This document shows positions 27,650-35,908 of a DNA stretch of 64,000 nt, piece by piece. Both the position numbers and the translations under genes were made by a program. Every line of letters starts with the position of its first letter. The first letter of the stretch is position 1. The notes under the pieces are model-generated. The model was not told where the DNA came from. It did no database searches and saw nothing but the letters and a program-made list of their open reading frames with translations. The stretch lies in NCBI GenBank assembly GCA_963724665.1, contig CAVRVH010000007.1, forward strand, positions 372,001-436,000, given 5' to 3'. The DNA is from DASUPK01 sp963724665. Lineage in GTDB: Bacteria; Actinomycetota; Thermoleophilia; Solirubrobacterales; 70-9.

Positions 27650-28885
27650 TCAGGCAGAGGCCCCGACTCCCTGGAACTCGGCCTCGAAGGCATCCAGGGT
27701 CGGCTCGATCTCGTGCATCTGGAAGGACTCGCGCGCGGCGTCGAGCGTCTTCAGACCCTCGCCGGTGATGTAGACGACGACCCGCTCGTCGGACCCGATC
27801 TTCCCGGCCTCCGCGAGCTTGGCGAGTACGCCGACCGTCACACCGCCGGCCGTCTCGGTGAACACCCCAGTGGTCTCAGCCAGCAGCTTGATCCCAGCGC
27901 GGATCTCATCGTCATTGACCGACTCAATTGACCCACCGGTCTTCCTGGCGAGCTCGAGCGCATACGGCCCATCGGCCGGATCGCCGATGGCGAGGCTCTT
28001 CGCGATCGTGTCGGGCTGCCGCTCGGGCTTGCAGACTTCCCAGCCCTCGGCGAACGCTGTCGCCACCGGCGAGCAGCCCTCCGGCTGGGCGCCGCAGAAG
28101 GTCGGCAGCTCACCCTCGACCAGCCCGACGTCGAGCCACTCGCGGATGCCCTTCGCCAGCTTGGTGAACATGGATCCCGAGGCGATCGGCCCGACGATGC
28201 GGTCGGGCAGGTTCCAGCCGAGCTGCTCGATCGTCTCGAAGGCGAGGGTCTTCGAGCCCTCGGAGTAGTACGGCCTCAGATTGACGTTGACGAAGGCCCA
28301 CGGATGCGTCTGGCTGAGCTCCGTACAGAGGCGGTTGACGTCGTCGTAGGTGCCGCGGATCCCGACCAGATTCGTCCCGTAGATCCCGGTCGCGAGCAGC
28401 TTCTGCTCCTCGAGGTCGGCCGGAACGAAGACGTAGGAGTCGAGGCCGGCGGCGGCCGCGTGCGCGGCTACGGCGTTTGCGAGGTTCCCGGTCGAGGCAC
28501 AGGCGACGGTCTCGAATCCGAGCTCCTTTGCCTTGGCCACGGCCACGGCGACCACGCGGTCCTTGAAGGAGTGGGTCGGGTTCGCGGCGTCGTTCTTGAT
28601 CCAGAGCTCGCCCAGGCCGAGGCGCTCGGCGAGCCGGTCGGCGCGGATCAGCGGCGTCAGGCCGGGCTCGAGCGGATCGCCCGGCCGCCCATCGAAGGGC
28701 AGGAAGTCCGAGTAGCGCCAGATGCCCCGCGAGCCGGCCTGGATCTTCCGCCGCGCCTCCTCTGCGTCCAGCCCCGAGAAGTCATAGGAGACCTCGAGCG
28801 GTCCGAAGCACTGCTCACAGACGAAGCTGGCCTCGAGCGGATAGACCTCCCCGCATTCCTTGCATTTGAGAGATTCGACTGCCAT
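27650..28885 (-). CDS. thrC: threonine synthase-like PLP enzyme behind a SAM riboswitch
   Basis: A 411-residue fold-type-II PLP enzyme of the threonine synthase family. An N-terminal zinc-ribbon-like motif has Cys8, Cys11, Cys23 and Cys26. The PLP lysine is Lys108 in NPTHSFKDR, and STGNLANAVAAHAA is the phosphate-binding loop region. GAQPEGCSP and the late VVVYITGEGLKT follow. Family members convert O-phosphohomoserine to threonine. Here a SAM-I riboswitch precedes the gene and a sulfur carrier follows it, which suggests use of O-phosphohomoserine for homocysteine instead. Classical threonine synthase remains possible. The ribosome-binding site GAGGAG lies six bases before the ATG. Confidence 0.85.
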   Translation of the reverse strand: MAVESLKCKECGEVYPLEASFVCEQCFGPLEVSYDFSGLDAEEARRKIQAGSRGIWRYSDFLPFDGRPGDPLEPGLTPLIRADRLAERLGLGELWIKNDAANPTHSFKDRVVAVAVAKAKELGFETVACASTGNLANAVAAHAAAAGLDSYVFVPADLEEQKLLATGIYGTNLVGIRGTYDDVNRLCTELSQTHPWAFVNVNLRPYYSEGSKTLAFETIEQLGWNLPDRIVGPIASGSMFTKLAKGIREWLDVGLVEGELPTFCGAQPEGCSPVATAFAEGWEVCKPERQPDTIAKSLAIGDPADGPYALELARKTGGSIESVNDDEIRAGIKLLAETTGVFTETAGGVTVGVLAKLAEAGKIGSDERVVVYITGEGLKTLDAARESFQMHEIEPTLDAFEAEFQGVGASA

Positions 28886-28899
28886 TGGGCTCCTCTACG

Positions 28900-28931
28900 A
28901 AAAAACCTCCGCCGGCTGATGTGGGCGGAGG
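28900..28931 (-). terminator. riboswitch-controlled terminator before the thrC-like gene
   Basis: On the minus strand AAACCTCCGCC pairs with GGCGGAGGTTT around a loop CACATCAGCC, followed by a T run (28905-28900). It is the expression platform of the SAM-I riboswitch: part of its 5' arm and loop (28918-28925) can instead pair with the 3' strand of aptamer helix P1. Confidence 0.9.
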
Positions 28932-28950
28932 TTTCAGGTGAAGCCTCTTC

Positions 28951-29066
28951 CCACATCTTCCAGGCTCTCTGACAACACCTGCTGGAGTTGGCACCTTCCT
29001 CGGACCTAGATCCGAGGGGGTTGCCGGGGTTTCATCGGGCCAGTCCCTCCACCCCTCTTGATGTGG
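28951..29066 (-). promoter_or_regulatory. SAM-I (S-box) riboswitch aptamer
   Basis: The minus strand shows S-box hallmarks in order: AAGAGGGGTGGAGGGACTGG, CCCGATGAAACC, CGGCAACC, a variable hairpin CCTCGGATC/GGTCCGAGG, then GGTGCCAACTCC. Helix P1 is CCACATC (29066-29060) with GATGTGG (28957-28951). GATGTGGG at 28957-28950 is perfectly complementary over eight bases to CCCACATC at 28925-28918 in the terminator, giving a complete antiterminator switch. High SAM should favour termination, turning off the thrC-like and MoaD-like genes. Confidence 0.95.
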
Positions 29067-29083
29067 TGACTATGTGACGAGTG

Positions 29084-29089
29084 AATATA
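29084..29089 (-). promoter_or_regulatory. -10 element of the SAM riboswitch transcript
   Basis: TATATT on the minus strand lies 17 bases before the aptamer 5' end, right for a start near 29077. No convincing -35 hexamer is seen at 17-18 bases; TGACGG at 19 bases is the best match. Confidence 0.4.
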
Positions 29090-29213
29090 GCAACGCACAT
29101 CCCCACGCCCGTCAGGCGCAATTTGGGGCGCACCCGTGCGCCCGCCTTGCGTGCGTGGCGTAAAGTGACCTGAGCTATGGAAACTGAGCCGACGAACACA
29201 ACGGGTCCGGAAG

Positions 29214-30233
29214 ATGCCGAACCTCCCTCGTCCCAGACTGCGCCGAACGCGCCCTGGCGAGCTCGTCGCGCCGCTTCCGCCTGAGCCGCAGACCCCGAAC
29301 GTCGAGGAGATCGCGGCCGAGGGCCTGCGCTGGATCAAGATCGACCAGCCGGGAGCCCTCGAGCAGACCTGGCTGGAGGAGAACTTCGACTTCCACGCCC
29401 TGGACTACGAGGACGTCCTCTCTCGCAACCAGGGCCCGAAGATCGATGTCTACGACGAGTATCTCTTCATCGTCCTGCAGTTCCCGGTCTTCGACCGTGC
29501 CGCCGGCCGCCTCGGCGCCGGGGAGCTAGACCTCTTCGTCGGGCCTGGCTTCCTGATCACGATCCCGAATCAGCCCCTACAGCCCGTCGAGTACCTGTTC
29601 GAGCGCTGCCGCCACAAGGAGGAGTTCCGCGAGCAGCTCTTTTCGCGTGGCTCCGGCTACCTGCTCTATCGGCTGGTCGACGACGGATTCGACTACTGCT
29701 TCCCGATGCTGCGCAAGATCGGCAACAAGCTGGACGTCCTCGAGGAGGAGATCTTCGAGGGAGGTTCATCTCACGAGATCGTGCGCGACATCTCCAACGC
29801 CAAGCAGGAGATCATCAACTTCCGCAAGGTGATCCGCCCGCAGCGCCCGGTGCTCAGGGAGCTGGAGAAGGTCAAGCGGCGCTACCTGGCGCCGGACATG
29901 GACCTCGAGATCTATTTCGACGACATCGTCGACGCCCACGAGCGGATCTGGGACATGCTCGAGAACTACAAGGAGGTTGTCGAGGCGCTCGAGGAAACCA
30001 ACGAATCTGTGATCGCCCACCGTTTCAACGACATCCTGCGGCTGCTGACTGTGTTCAGCATCGTCTTCCTGCCGGCAACGCTTGTGGCGAGCATTTGGGG
30101 CATGAACGTAGGACTGCCGGGCGGCGGTGACCCCGTCACCTCGTCAGACACCATGTTCTGGGTTCTGATCGCGGCGATGATCGGGCTGATGGGCGGCATG
30201 CTCGTCTGGTTCCGCCGCCGTGGCTGGTTCTAG
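29214..30233 (+). CDS. corA: CorA-family magnesium/cobalt transporter
   Basis: A 339-residue CorA. A large N-terminal cytoplasmic domain (DFHALDYEDVLSRNQGPKID onward) and a long stalk helix precede two C-terminal transmembrane segments. The first ends in the pore signature, here WGMNVGLPG (GMN conserved). The second is MFWVLIAAMIGLMGGMLVWF, and a basic RRRGWF tail is cytoplasmic. It takes up Mg2+ as a pentamer. It heads a plus-strand cluster and is divergent from the SAM riboswitch. A short overlapping frame from the ATG at 29177 was not adopted. Confidence 0.92.
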   Translation: MPNLPRPRLRRTRPGELVAPLPPEPQTPNVEEIAAEGLRWIKIDQPGALEQTWLEENFDFHALDYEDVLSRNQGPKIDVYDEYLFIVLQFPVFDRAAGRLGAGELDLFVGPGFLITIPNQPLQPVEYLFERCRHKEEFREQLFSRGSGYLLYRLVDDGFDYCFPMLRKIGNKLDVLEEEIFEGGSSHEIVRDISNAKQEIINFRKVIRPQRPVLRELEKVKRRYLAPDMDLEIYFDDIVDAHERIWDMLENYKEVVEALEETNESVIAHRFNDILRLLTVFSIVFLPATLVASIWGMNVGLPGGGDPVTSSDTMFWVLIAAMIGLMGGMLVWFRRRGWF

Positions 30234-30251
30234 CTACATACGATCCTGTTT

Positions 30252-30746
30252 GTGGCAACTCAGCGAATCTGGGCGCCCTGGCGCCTCGAGTACGTGAAGG
30301 ACGCCTCCAAGGACAACTCGGACGCCTGCGTCTTCTGCGCCGCCCTCGAGGCCGGCGATGATGAGGCGAACCTGATCCTCCATCGCGGCGAGCGCTGCTT
30401 CGTGATCCTCAACAAGTTCCCGTACACAAACGGTCACCTGATGGTGGCGCCGTACGAGCACGTCGCCGCCCTTCAGGAGCTCGATGCCGAGACGATCGCC
30501 GAGATGATGGGACTCGCCCAGCGCGGCATCAAGGCGCTCGAATCCAGCTACTCCCCCCATGGGTACAACGTCGGCTGCAACCAGGGGCGTGTCGCCGGGG
30601 CCGGTGTCGAGCACCACATCCACATGCACGTGGTTCCGCGCTGGGGCGGCGACACCAATTTCATGCCAGTGCTCGGCGACACCCGCGTGATGAACCAGAC
30701 GCTCGAGGACAGCTACGAGACCGTCCGAAAAGCGTTCGGCGACTGA
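30252..30746 (+). CDS. HIT-family hydrolase/phosphorylase
   Basis: A 164-residue HIT protein from a GTG start. CVFCAALEAGDDEANLIL carries a CxxC pair, NKFPYTNGHLMVAPYEHV is the family core, and the catalytic histidine triad is EHHIHMHVVPRW. It resembles the actinobacterial Ap4A phosphorylase group (Rv2613c type), which splits diadenosine polyphosphates. The stop overlaps the next gene's ATG by one base (TGATG). It lies 18 bases after corA, so it is part of one transcript. Confidence 0.88.
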   Translation: MATQRIWAPWRLEYVKDASKDNSDACVFCAALEAGDDEANLILHRGERCFVILNKFPYTNGHLMVAPYEHVAALQELDAETIAEMMGLAQRGIKALESSYSPHGYNVGCNQGRVAGAGVEHHIHMHVVPRWGGDTNFMPVLGDTRVMNQTLEDSYETVRKAFGD

Positions 30747-32122
30747 TGGCCATCACCTCTCCCCCGGCCGAGATCTTCAAGGCCTACGACATCCGCGGCG
30801 TCTACGACGAGCAGCTCGACGGTGAGACCGCCCACCTGATCGGCCGAGCGTTCGCCCGGGTACTGGCGAAGCTGCGCGAGAAGGAGCCCTCGGAGCTCCG
30901 CGTCGGGCTCGGTCGCGACATGCGCCTGAACGGGCCTGAGATGGCGGACGGGGTGCGGCGGGGGCTGGTCGAGGAGGGCGTCACGGTGATCGACGCCGGC
31001 CAGATCGCCACCGAGATGAGCTACTTCCTGGTGGGCTCCTGGGACCTGGACGGCGGCGCGATGGTCACCGCCTCGCACAACCCGAAGAAGTACACCGGAG
31101 TCAAGCTGATGCGCGAAGGCGCACTGGCACTCTCGGGTGACGCCGGCATCCAGGAGGTGCGCGCGGAGATCGAGGCGGGGATGCCCGATCCGCCCGGCGG
31201 CGGAAAGGTCGAGGAGATCGACATCTACCCCGACTTCCACAAGCACATGATCTCCGTCATCGACCCCGACGCCATCGGTCCCCTTCGCGTCCTGGCCGAC
31301 GGGAGCGACGGCATGGCCGGTCCGATGGCCGGCCCACTGCTGGAGCAGCTCGACATCGAGCTCACGACCAGCCGCTGGGAGCCGAACGGCGACTTCCCCG
31401 ACGCGGGGCCGAATCCTTTCCTCGAGGAGAATCGGCGGATGCTGGTCGAGCAGGTGAAGCAGGGCGGCTTCGACCTGGGAATCGCCTGGGACGGCGATGC
31501 CGACCGCTGCTTCTTCATCGACAGTGAGGGGACCTTCTGCGACGGCGACTTCGTCTGCGCCCTGCTGGCCCGCGCCGCCCTCGCCAAGGAGCCAGGGGCG
31601 ACGATCCTCTACGACCCGCGCTCGAGCCGCGCTGTCCCCGACACGGTGGCGGCGGCCGGCGGGAAGTCCGACATGAGCCGCGTCGGCCATGCCTTCTTCA
31701 AGATCCGGATGCGGGAGACCGGCGCGGAATTCGGCGGCGAGGTCTCGGGGCACTACTACTTCCGGCACTTCTACTGCGCGGATTCGGGGACGATGCCCGC
31801 CCTGCTGATGCTGGAGCTCGTCTCCAAGGAGGGTCGCACGCTGGCGGAGCTGATGGCCGAGTTCCGCTCCAAGTACTTCATCTCGGGAGAGATCAACTCC
31901 GAGGTCGCCGACCAGGACGCGAAGATGAGCGAGATAGAGGAGCGCTACTCGGATGGCGAGATCGGACACCTCGACGGCGTCTCGGTCGACTATCCCGACT
32001 GGCACTTCAACGTGCGCCCCTCCAACACCGAGCCGCTTCTCCGCCTCAACCTCGAATCGCTCATCTCCCGCGAGCACATGGAGGAGAAGCGCGACGAGGT
32101 GCTGGGCCTGATTCGCTCGTGA
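30746..32122 (+). CDS. manB: phosphomannomutase/phosphoglucomutase
   Basis: A 458-residue alpha-D-phosphohexomutase. The phosphoserine loop is VTASHNPKKYTGVK, the metal loop DGDADRC, the sugar-specificity loop GEVSGHYYF and the phosphate-binding loop VRPSNTEPLLRLN. It interconverts hexose 1- and 6-phosphates for nucleotide-sugar supply. GEVSGHYYF is typical of PMM/PGM. It overlaps the HIT gene by one base and the MBL gene by four. The preferred sugar cannot be fixed from sequence. Confidence 0.92.
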   Translation: MAITSPPAEIFKAYDIRGVYDEQLDGETAHLIGRAFARVLAKLREKEPSELRVGLGRDMRLNGPEMADGVRRGLVEEGVTVIDAGQIATEMSYFLVGSWDLDGGAMVTASHNPKKYTGVKLMREGALALSGDAGIQEVRAEIEAGMPDPPGGGKVEEIDIYPDFHKHMISVIDPDAIGPLRVLADGSDGMAGPMAGPLLEQLDIELTTSRWEPNGDFPDAGPNPFLEENRRMLVEQVKQGGFDLGIAWDGDADRCFFIDSEGTFCDGDFVCALLARAALAKEPGATILYDPRSSRAVPDTVAAAGGKSDMSRVGHAFFKIRMRETGAEFGGEVSGHYYFRHFYCADSGTMPALLMLELVSKEGRTLAELMAEFRSKYFISGEINSEVADQDAKMSEIEERYSDGEIGHLDGVSVDYPDWHFNVRPSNTEPLLRLNLESLISREHMEEKRDEVLGLIRS

Positions 32123-33192
32123 CCACGGACGAGACCCCGGTCGAGGTCTGGCAGCGGATCACGGACGCCGGCATCCGGGTGCTGCGGGTCCCCACCCCCT
32201 TCCAGGTCGGCCGAGTCAACACCTACCTGCTCGAGGGAGAGCCGCTCACCCTGGTCGACTCCGGTCCCAACTCGGGCAAGGCGCTGGACGAGCTGGAGCG
32301 CCAGCTGGAGGCGCTGGGACACCGGATCGAGGATCTCGAGCTGGTGATCATCACCCACCAGCACATCGACCACCTCGGCCTCGTCGACATCGTCGCCAAG
32401 CGCTCCGGTGCCGAGGTTGCCGCTCTGGATCTGCTCGTGCCCTTCGTGGAGAACTTTGGAGACGACGCCGAGCGCGACGACGAGGAGGCGGCCGCCCTGA
32501 TGATGAGGCACGGCATCTCAGAGGAAGTCGTAACCGCGCTGCGCCAGGTGACGGGCAGCTTCCGCGCCTGGGGAGCGAAGACCAAGGTCACGAGACCGCT
32601 TCGCGACGGCGAGGTGCTCGAGCTTGGGGACCGCAGGCTCGAGGTCCAGCACCGCCCCGGTCACAGCCCCTCCGACACGGTCTTCTGGGACGCCGACCGC
32701 CGAATCCTGCTCGCCGCCGACCACCTGATCAAGCACATCTCGTCGAACCCGTTGATCTCCAGGCCGCTGGACGGGTCGGCGGAGCGCACCCAGGCTCTGG
32801 TCACGTACCTGGAGTCGCTCAAGCAGACGCGCGAGCTGCCGGCGGAGATCGTCCTCTCCGGCCACGGCGAGCCGATCACCGATCACGTCGCCCTCATTGA
32901 CAAGCGCTTTGCGATGCACCAGCGCCGGGCCGAGAAGCTGTATGGCCTGATCGCCGAGCAGCCGCGAACAGGACATGAGCTCGCCCAGGCGATCTGGGGT
33001 GACGTCGCCGTCACTCAGGCATTCCTGACCCTCTCGGAGGTGATCGGCCACGTGGATCTGCTCGTCAACGCCGGCCACGTCCGCGAGGTCGATCATGAGA
33101 ATGTCCTTCGCTACGAGAGCACGTCGTCCCCGCCGCTGGACCAGCTTGGGGACCTGATTCCGGGTGGTAACCCGGTCCTCGCCGAGGGTTAG
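32119..33192 (+). CDS. MBL-fold hydrolase with C-terminal winged-helix domain
   Basis: A 357-residue protein. The N-terminal MBL domain has VDSGPNSGKALDELE, the metal motif IITHQHIDHLG, HRPGHSPSDTVFW, LLAADHLI and the late SGHGEPI. From about residue 265 a small helical domain (LYGLIAEQPRTGHELAQAIWG, then VIGHVDLLVNAG) looks like a winged helix, as in the LACTB2-type group. Substrates in this group include RNA and thioesters. The GTG start overlaps the phosphomannomutase stop by four bases. Confidence 0.8.
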   Translation: MTTDETPVEVWQRITDAGIRVLRVPTPFQVGRVNTYLLEGEPLTLVDSGPNSGKALDELERQLEALGHRIEDLELVIITHQHIDHLGLVDIVAKRSGAEVAALDLLVPFVENFGDDAERDDEEAAALMMRHGISEEVVTALRQVTGSFRAWGAKTKVTRPLRDGEVLELGDRRLEVQHRPGHSPSDTVFWDADRRILLAADHLIKHISSNPLISRPLDGSAERTQALVTYLESLKQTRELPAEIVLSGHGEPITDHVALIDKRFAMHQRRAEKLYGLIAEQPRTGHELAQAIWGDVAVTQAFLTLSEVIGHVDLLVNAGHVREVDHENVLRYESTSSPPLDQLGDLIPGGNPVLAEG

Positions 33193-33203
33193 GAAAAAAA
33201 GGC

Positions 33204-34214
33204 GTGTCCACGATCGCCCCTGCTCACAGAGACCCCTCCCCCGCCGCCCAGGCGGTCCCACTCGAGCCGGGCGCGGACAAGAAGCGGATGCTGATCATCG
33301 TCAATCCGTATGCCACGACCGTCTCGGATCGGCTCAAGAACCTCGTCGTCTACGCACTGCAGGCCCGCTACGACGTCGAGGCGGTCGACACCGAGGCGGC
33401 CGAGCACGCGATCGAGATCGGCCGGGAGGCCCGTCACGGTGAGTACGACATCGTCGTCGCCTTCGGCGGAGACGGGACCCTCAACGAAGTGGCCAACGGG
33501 CTCGCCGGGACCGACGTCCCCGTCTCAGTGCTCCCCGGCGGCTCGACCAACGTCGTCTGCCGGACCCTCGGCATCCCAAACGACGTCGTCGACGCAACCG
33601 AGCACCTGATCGGGCTGGCCGACGACTTCCGTCCCCGCAAGATCGACCTCGGGCGCTGCAACGGCCGCCGTTTCGTCTTCGCCTGTGGCGTTGGGCTCGA
33701 CGCGACCGTCGTGAAGCGGGTCGATGCCCACCCCCGCCTCAAGGCTCGTGCGCGTCAGTGGTACTACACCTGGGCGGCGATCTCCGGTTTCTACCGCCAC
33801 TACCTGCGCAATCCGGTGCGACTCGAGCTCGAGGTCGGCGGCGAGAGGCACGAGGGCGTCACCGCCATCGCGCAGAACTCTGATCCCTTCACCTACTTCG
33901 CCAAAGTCCCGATCCGGATCTGCGAGGACATCAGCCTCGACGACGGCACCATCTCGATGGCCCTTCTCCACCGAGCAAAGCAGCGCGACATGCTGCCGAT
34001 CGCGACGCGGGTGCTGAGCCAGCGGCTGCACGCCTCGAAGCATCGCCAGATCGAGGAGTTCGACGACGTTGGCGAGGCGTTGGTCCGCTCCATCTCGATG
34101 GACGAGGACGGGCAGCCCCGACCCTTCCCGGTGCAGGTCGACGGCGACTACATCGGGGAGCACACCGAGCTCACCTTCGGGGTGGACCCGGGCGCCTTGA
34201 CGATCGTTTCGTAG
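33204..34214 (+). CDS. diacylglycerol kinase-family lipid kinase
   Basis: A 336-residue protein with the DAGK catalytic core. The start is IVNPYATTVSDRLKNL, the nucleotide loop is VAFGGDGTLNEVANGLAG, and PGGSTNVVCRTLGIP is the phosphate-contact motif. The C-terminal beta-sandwich has FVFACGVGLDATVVKR and a closing VQVDGDYIGEHTELTF. Relatives phosphorylate diacylglycerol or sphingoid-type lipids at the inner membrane. The GTG start follows the MBL gene by 11 bases. Its stop abuts the convergent secreted-protein gene exactly. Confidence 0.87.
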   Translation: MSTIAPAHRDPSPAAQAVPLEPGADKKRMLIIVNPYATTVSDRLKNLVVYALQARYDVEAVDTEAAEHAIEIGREARHGEYDIVVAFGGDGTLNEVANGLAGTDVPVSVLPGGSTNVVCRTLGIPNDVVDATEHLIGLADDFRPRKIDLGRCNGRRFVFACGVGLDATVVKRVDAHPRLKARARQWYYTWAAISGFYRHYLRNPVRLELEVGGERHEGVTAIAQNSDPFTYFAKVPIRICEDISLDDGTISMALLHRAKQRDMLPIATRVLSQRLHASKHRQIEEFDDVGEALVRSISMDEDGQPRPFPVQVDGDYIGEHTELTFGVDPGALTIVS

Positions 34215-34673
34215 CTATTTGCGCTTCGCGCTGAAGTTGACCTTGCTCTTCCCTGAAGAGCACTGGTCCTGCGAGTCGAAGTGGTAGAGCGCGTATCCGT
34301 CGATCTCGGTCGAGCTCACGAACTTGCCGTGGATCTTGTCGATCTTGTTGCCGAAGAAGGTGTGGGTCAGGGTGAACGAGCGCTTCCTGCCGAGCTTCTT
34401 GCTCGACGTCCCATTGATGGTGAAGACCGGCGCCGAGATGCAACTCTGGAACGCGACCGAGGGCTCGGTGGTGATCGTGACCTTCCCCTTCTTCACGGTG
34501 AACTGGATCGTCCGGAAGGACGGGGTGATGGCCTCCTGAGTCGTCTTGCCGCTGTACTTGCCGGTCTTGATCGGCGTTCCGGCTCCCGCAACGACCGTCC
34601 ACTGGACGACCACGAGCAGCGCGGCCAGAGGCACGACGGCTGCCGTCCTGCGAAGTGTCTTGGATCCCTTCAA
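34215..34673 (-). CDS. secreted hypothetical protein
   Basis: A 152-residue protein with an N-terminal signal segment (RRTAAVVPLAALLVVVQWTVVAGAGT). The mature part (TGKYSGKTTQEAITPSFRTIQ onward) is Lys-rich, beta-strand-like and has two cysteines in SFQSCISAPVF and QDQCSSGK. Several related basic secreted proteins occur in this window. No family assignment is possible. Its stop directly abuts the lipid kinase stop on the other strand. Confidence 0.65.
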   Translation of the reverse strand: MKGSKTLRRTAAVVPLAALLVVVQWTVVAGAGTPIKTGKYSGKTTQEAITPSFRTIQFTVKKGKVTITTEPSVAFQSCISAPVFTINGTSSKKLGRKRSFTLTHTFFGNKIDKIHGKFVSSTEIDGYALYHFDSQDQCSSGKSKVNFSAKRK

Positions 34674-34714
34674 CGTTCCTCTCCTCCCCCGCGCGCTCTG
34701 ACAGTATCGCGCAC

Positions 34715-35146
34715 GTGGCCGCTCAGAACCCTAACTGCCGGTTCTGTCAGATCATCGCCGGCGACGAGTCGGCACACGTGGTGTTCGAGGACGAGCACAC
34801 GATCGCCTTCCTCGACAACCGGCCCCTGTTCCCCGGACATTCGCTGCTCGTGCCGCGCAACCATCACGAGACGCTGTCCGACCTGCCACCCGATCTGGTG
34901 GGCCCGCTCTTTGCGAATGCGCAGCTGCTCTCGGCTGCCGTGCCCAAGGCGATGAAAAAGCCCGGGTCGTTCGTGGCGCTCAACAACATCGTCAGCCAGA
35001 GCGTGCCCCACCTGCACGTCCACGTCGTCCCGCGGAAGCCCAAAGACGGGCTCCGTGGGTTCTTCTGGCCGCGGACGAAGTACGGCTCAGAGGAGGAGAT
35101 GCGGAAGGTCGCGGCGCGTGTCCGAAAGGCCGTCGAACTGAGCTAG
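34715..35146 (+). CDS. HIT-family protein (Hint-like)
   Basis: A 143-residue HIT protein. The chosen start is the GTG at 34715 (VAAQNPNCRFCQIIAGDE), which gives the typical length. An ATG 20 codons upstream would run into the opposite secreted-protein gene. The nucleotide-binding region is FLDNRPLFPGHSLLVPRNHH, and the triad is VPHLHVHVVPR. It probably hydrolyses purine nucleotide phosphoramidates or dinucleotide polyphosphates. It has no genomic link to the first HIT gene and differs clearly in sequence. Confidence 0.85.
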   Translation: MAAQNPNCRFCQIIAGDESAHVVFEDEHTIAFLDNRPLFPGHSLLVPRNHHETLSDLPPDLVGPLFANAQLLSAAVPKAMKKPGSFVALNNIVSQSVPHLHVHVVPRKPKDGLRGFFWPRTKYGSEEEMRKVAARVRKAVELS

Positions 35147-35844
35147 CCGAGCTTCGCCTTGCCCGTGACGGGCGAGCCGAACGGGATGTCGGCGGCGACG
35201 CTCACCTTGGCGGAGCTCTTCCCCCGCAGCTTGCTCTTCCCAGCCTTGCTGAGCTTCACAACGGGGGCGTTGAAGCCTTCGGCAAGCGTGGTGGTCGTCT
35301 TGCCGATCGTCGTCTTGCCCAGCTTCGCCGTGAGGGTGACGCCCTCAATCCTGGTGGTCGGCGTCATGTTCAGCTTGAGGCCCTTCTTGATGGTCTGGCT
35401 AACGCTCCGGCGCGTCAGCTTGATGGACGATGACGGCCGAGCCTGCGGGATCCCGTTCGAGGTGACGTGGAGCGTGGCCTGCATGGTGGTCGGGTGAATC
35501 GTGCAGTAGAAGGTGTAATCCCCTGCGCTCAGGTACTGGGTGCCCTGGACGCCGGTGGTCCCACCGGAGATCGTCGCGCTTCGGAAAAGTGCCTGCCCGT
35601 CCGGGCCGTTCTGTCGAGCGAACGCGTTGTGCGAGTCGCCGGTGACCTGAAGCGGGACCACCTCGCCCTGGTCGGTCGTGTAGGTGGCGGCCGAGTAGGT
35701 GCTGTCGACCTGGGCGACGATGGTCTCGGAGGCGGCGAACGCCAGCCCGCCCGCGAACAGTACGCCGGCGGCCGCGATACCCAGCACGAGTGGGGCGCGC
35801 CTGCGCGGCCTTCCCGGCTTCCGCTCATCCCTGCGTAGCATCAC
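35143..35844 (-). CDS. secreted cupredoxin-domain protein
   Basis: A 233-residue protein with a twin-Arg-like basic N-region and a transmembrane or signal segment (PLVLGIAAAGVLFAGGLAFAAS). Next comes a plastocyanin/azurin-type domain: His in GDSHNAF and the closing set Cys, His and Met in FYCTIHPTTM are the four ligands of a type-1 copper site. A second beta-rich domain of about 100 residues (SSSIKLTRRSVSQTIKK onward) is Lys/Thr-rich. It may act in electron transfer or copper handling at the cell surface. It converges with the HIT gene. Confidence 0.8.
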   Translation of the reverse strand: MMLRRDERKPGRPRRRAPLVLGIAAAGVLFAGGLAFAASETIVAQVDSTYSAATYTTDQGEVVPLQVTGDSHNAFARQNGPDGQALFRSATISGGTTGVQGTQYLSAGDYTFYCTIHPTTMQATLHVTSNGIPQARPSSSIKLTRRSVSQTIKKGLKLNMTPTTRIEGVTLTAKLGKTTIGKTTTTLAEGFNAPVVKLSKAGKSKLRGKSSAKVSVAADIPFGSPVTGKAKLG

Positions 35845-35908
35845 TCACTCCCTTCTACGTCCCGCCGTCCCTGGCGGATTGACTCTCAGTCAGAGATTAT
35901 TGGAACAC

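Noticed and set aside
29177..29284. A 35-codon frame with its own ATG upstream of corA
   Set aside because: It overlaps the corA start in another frame, has no similarity to anything recognised and is explained by chance.
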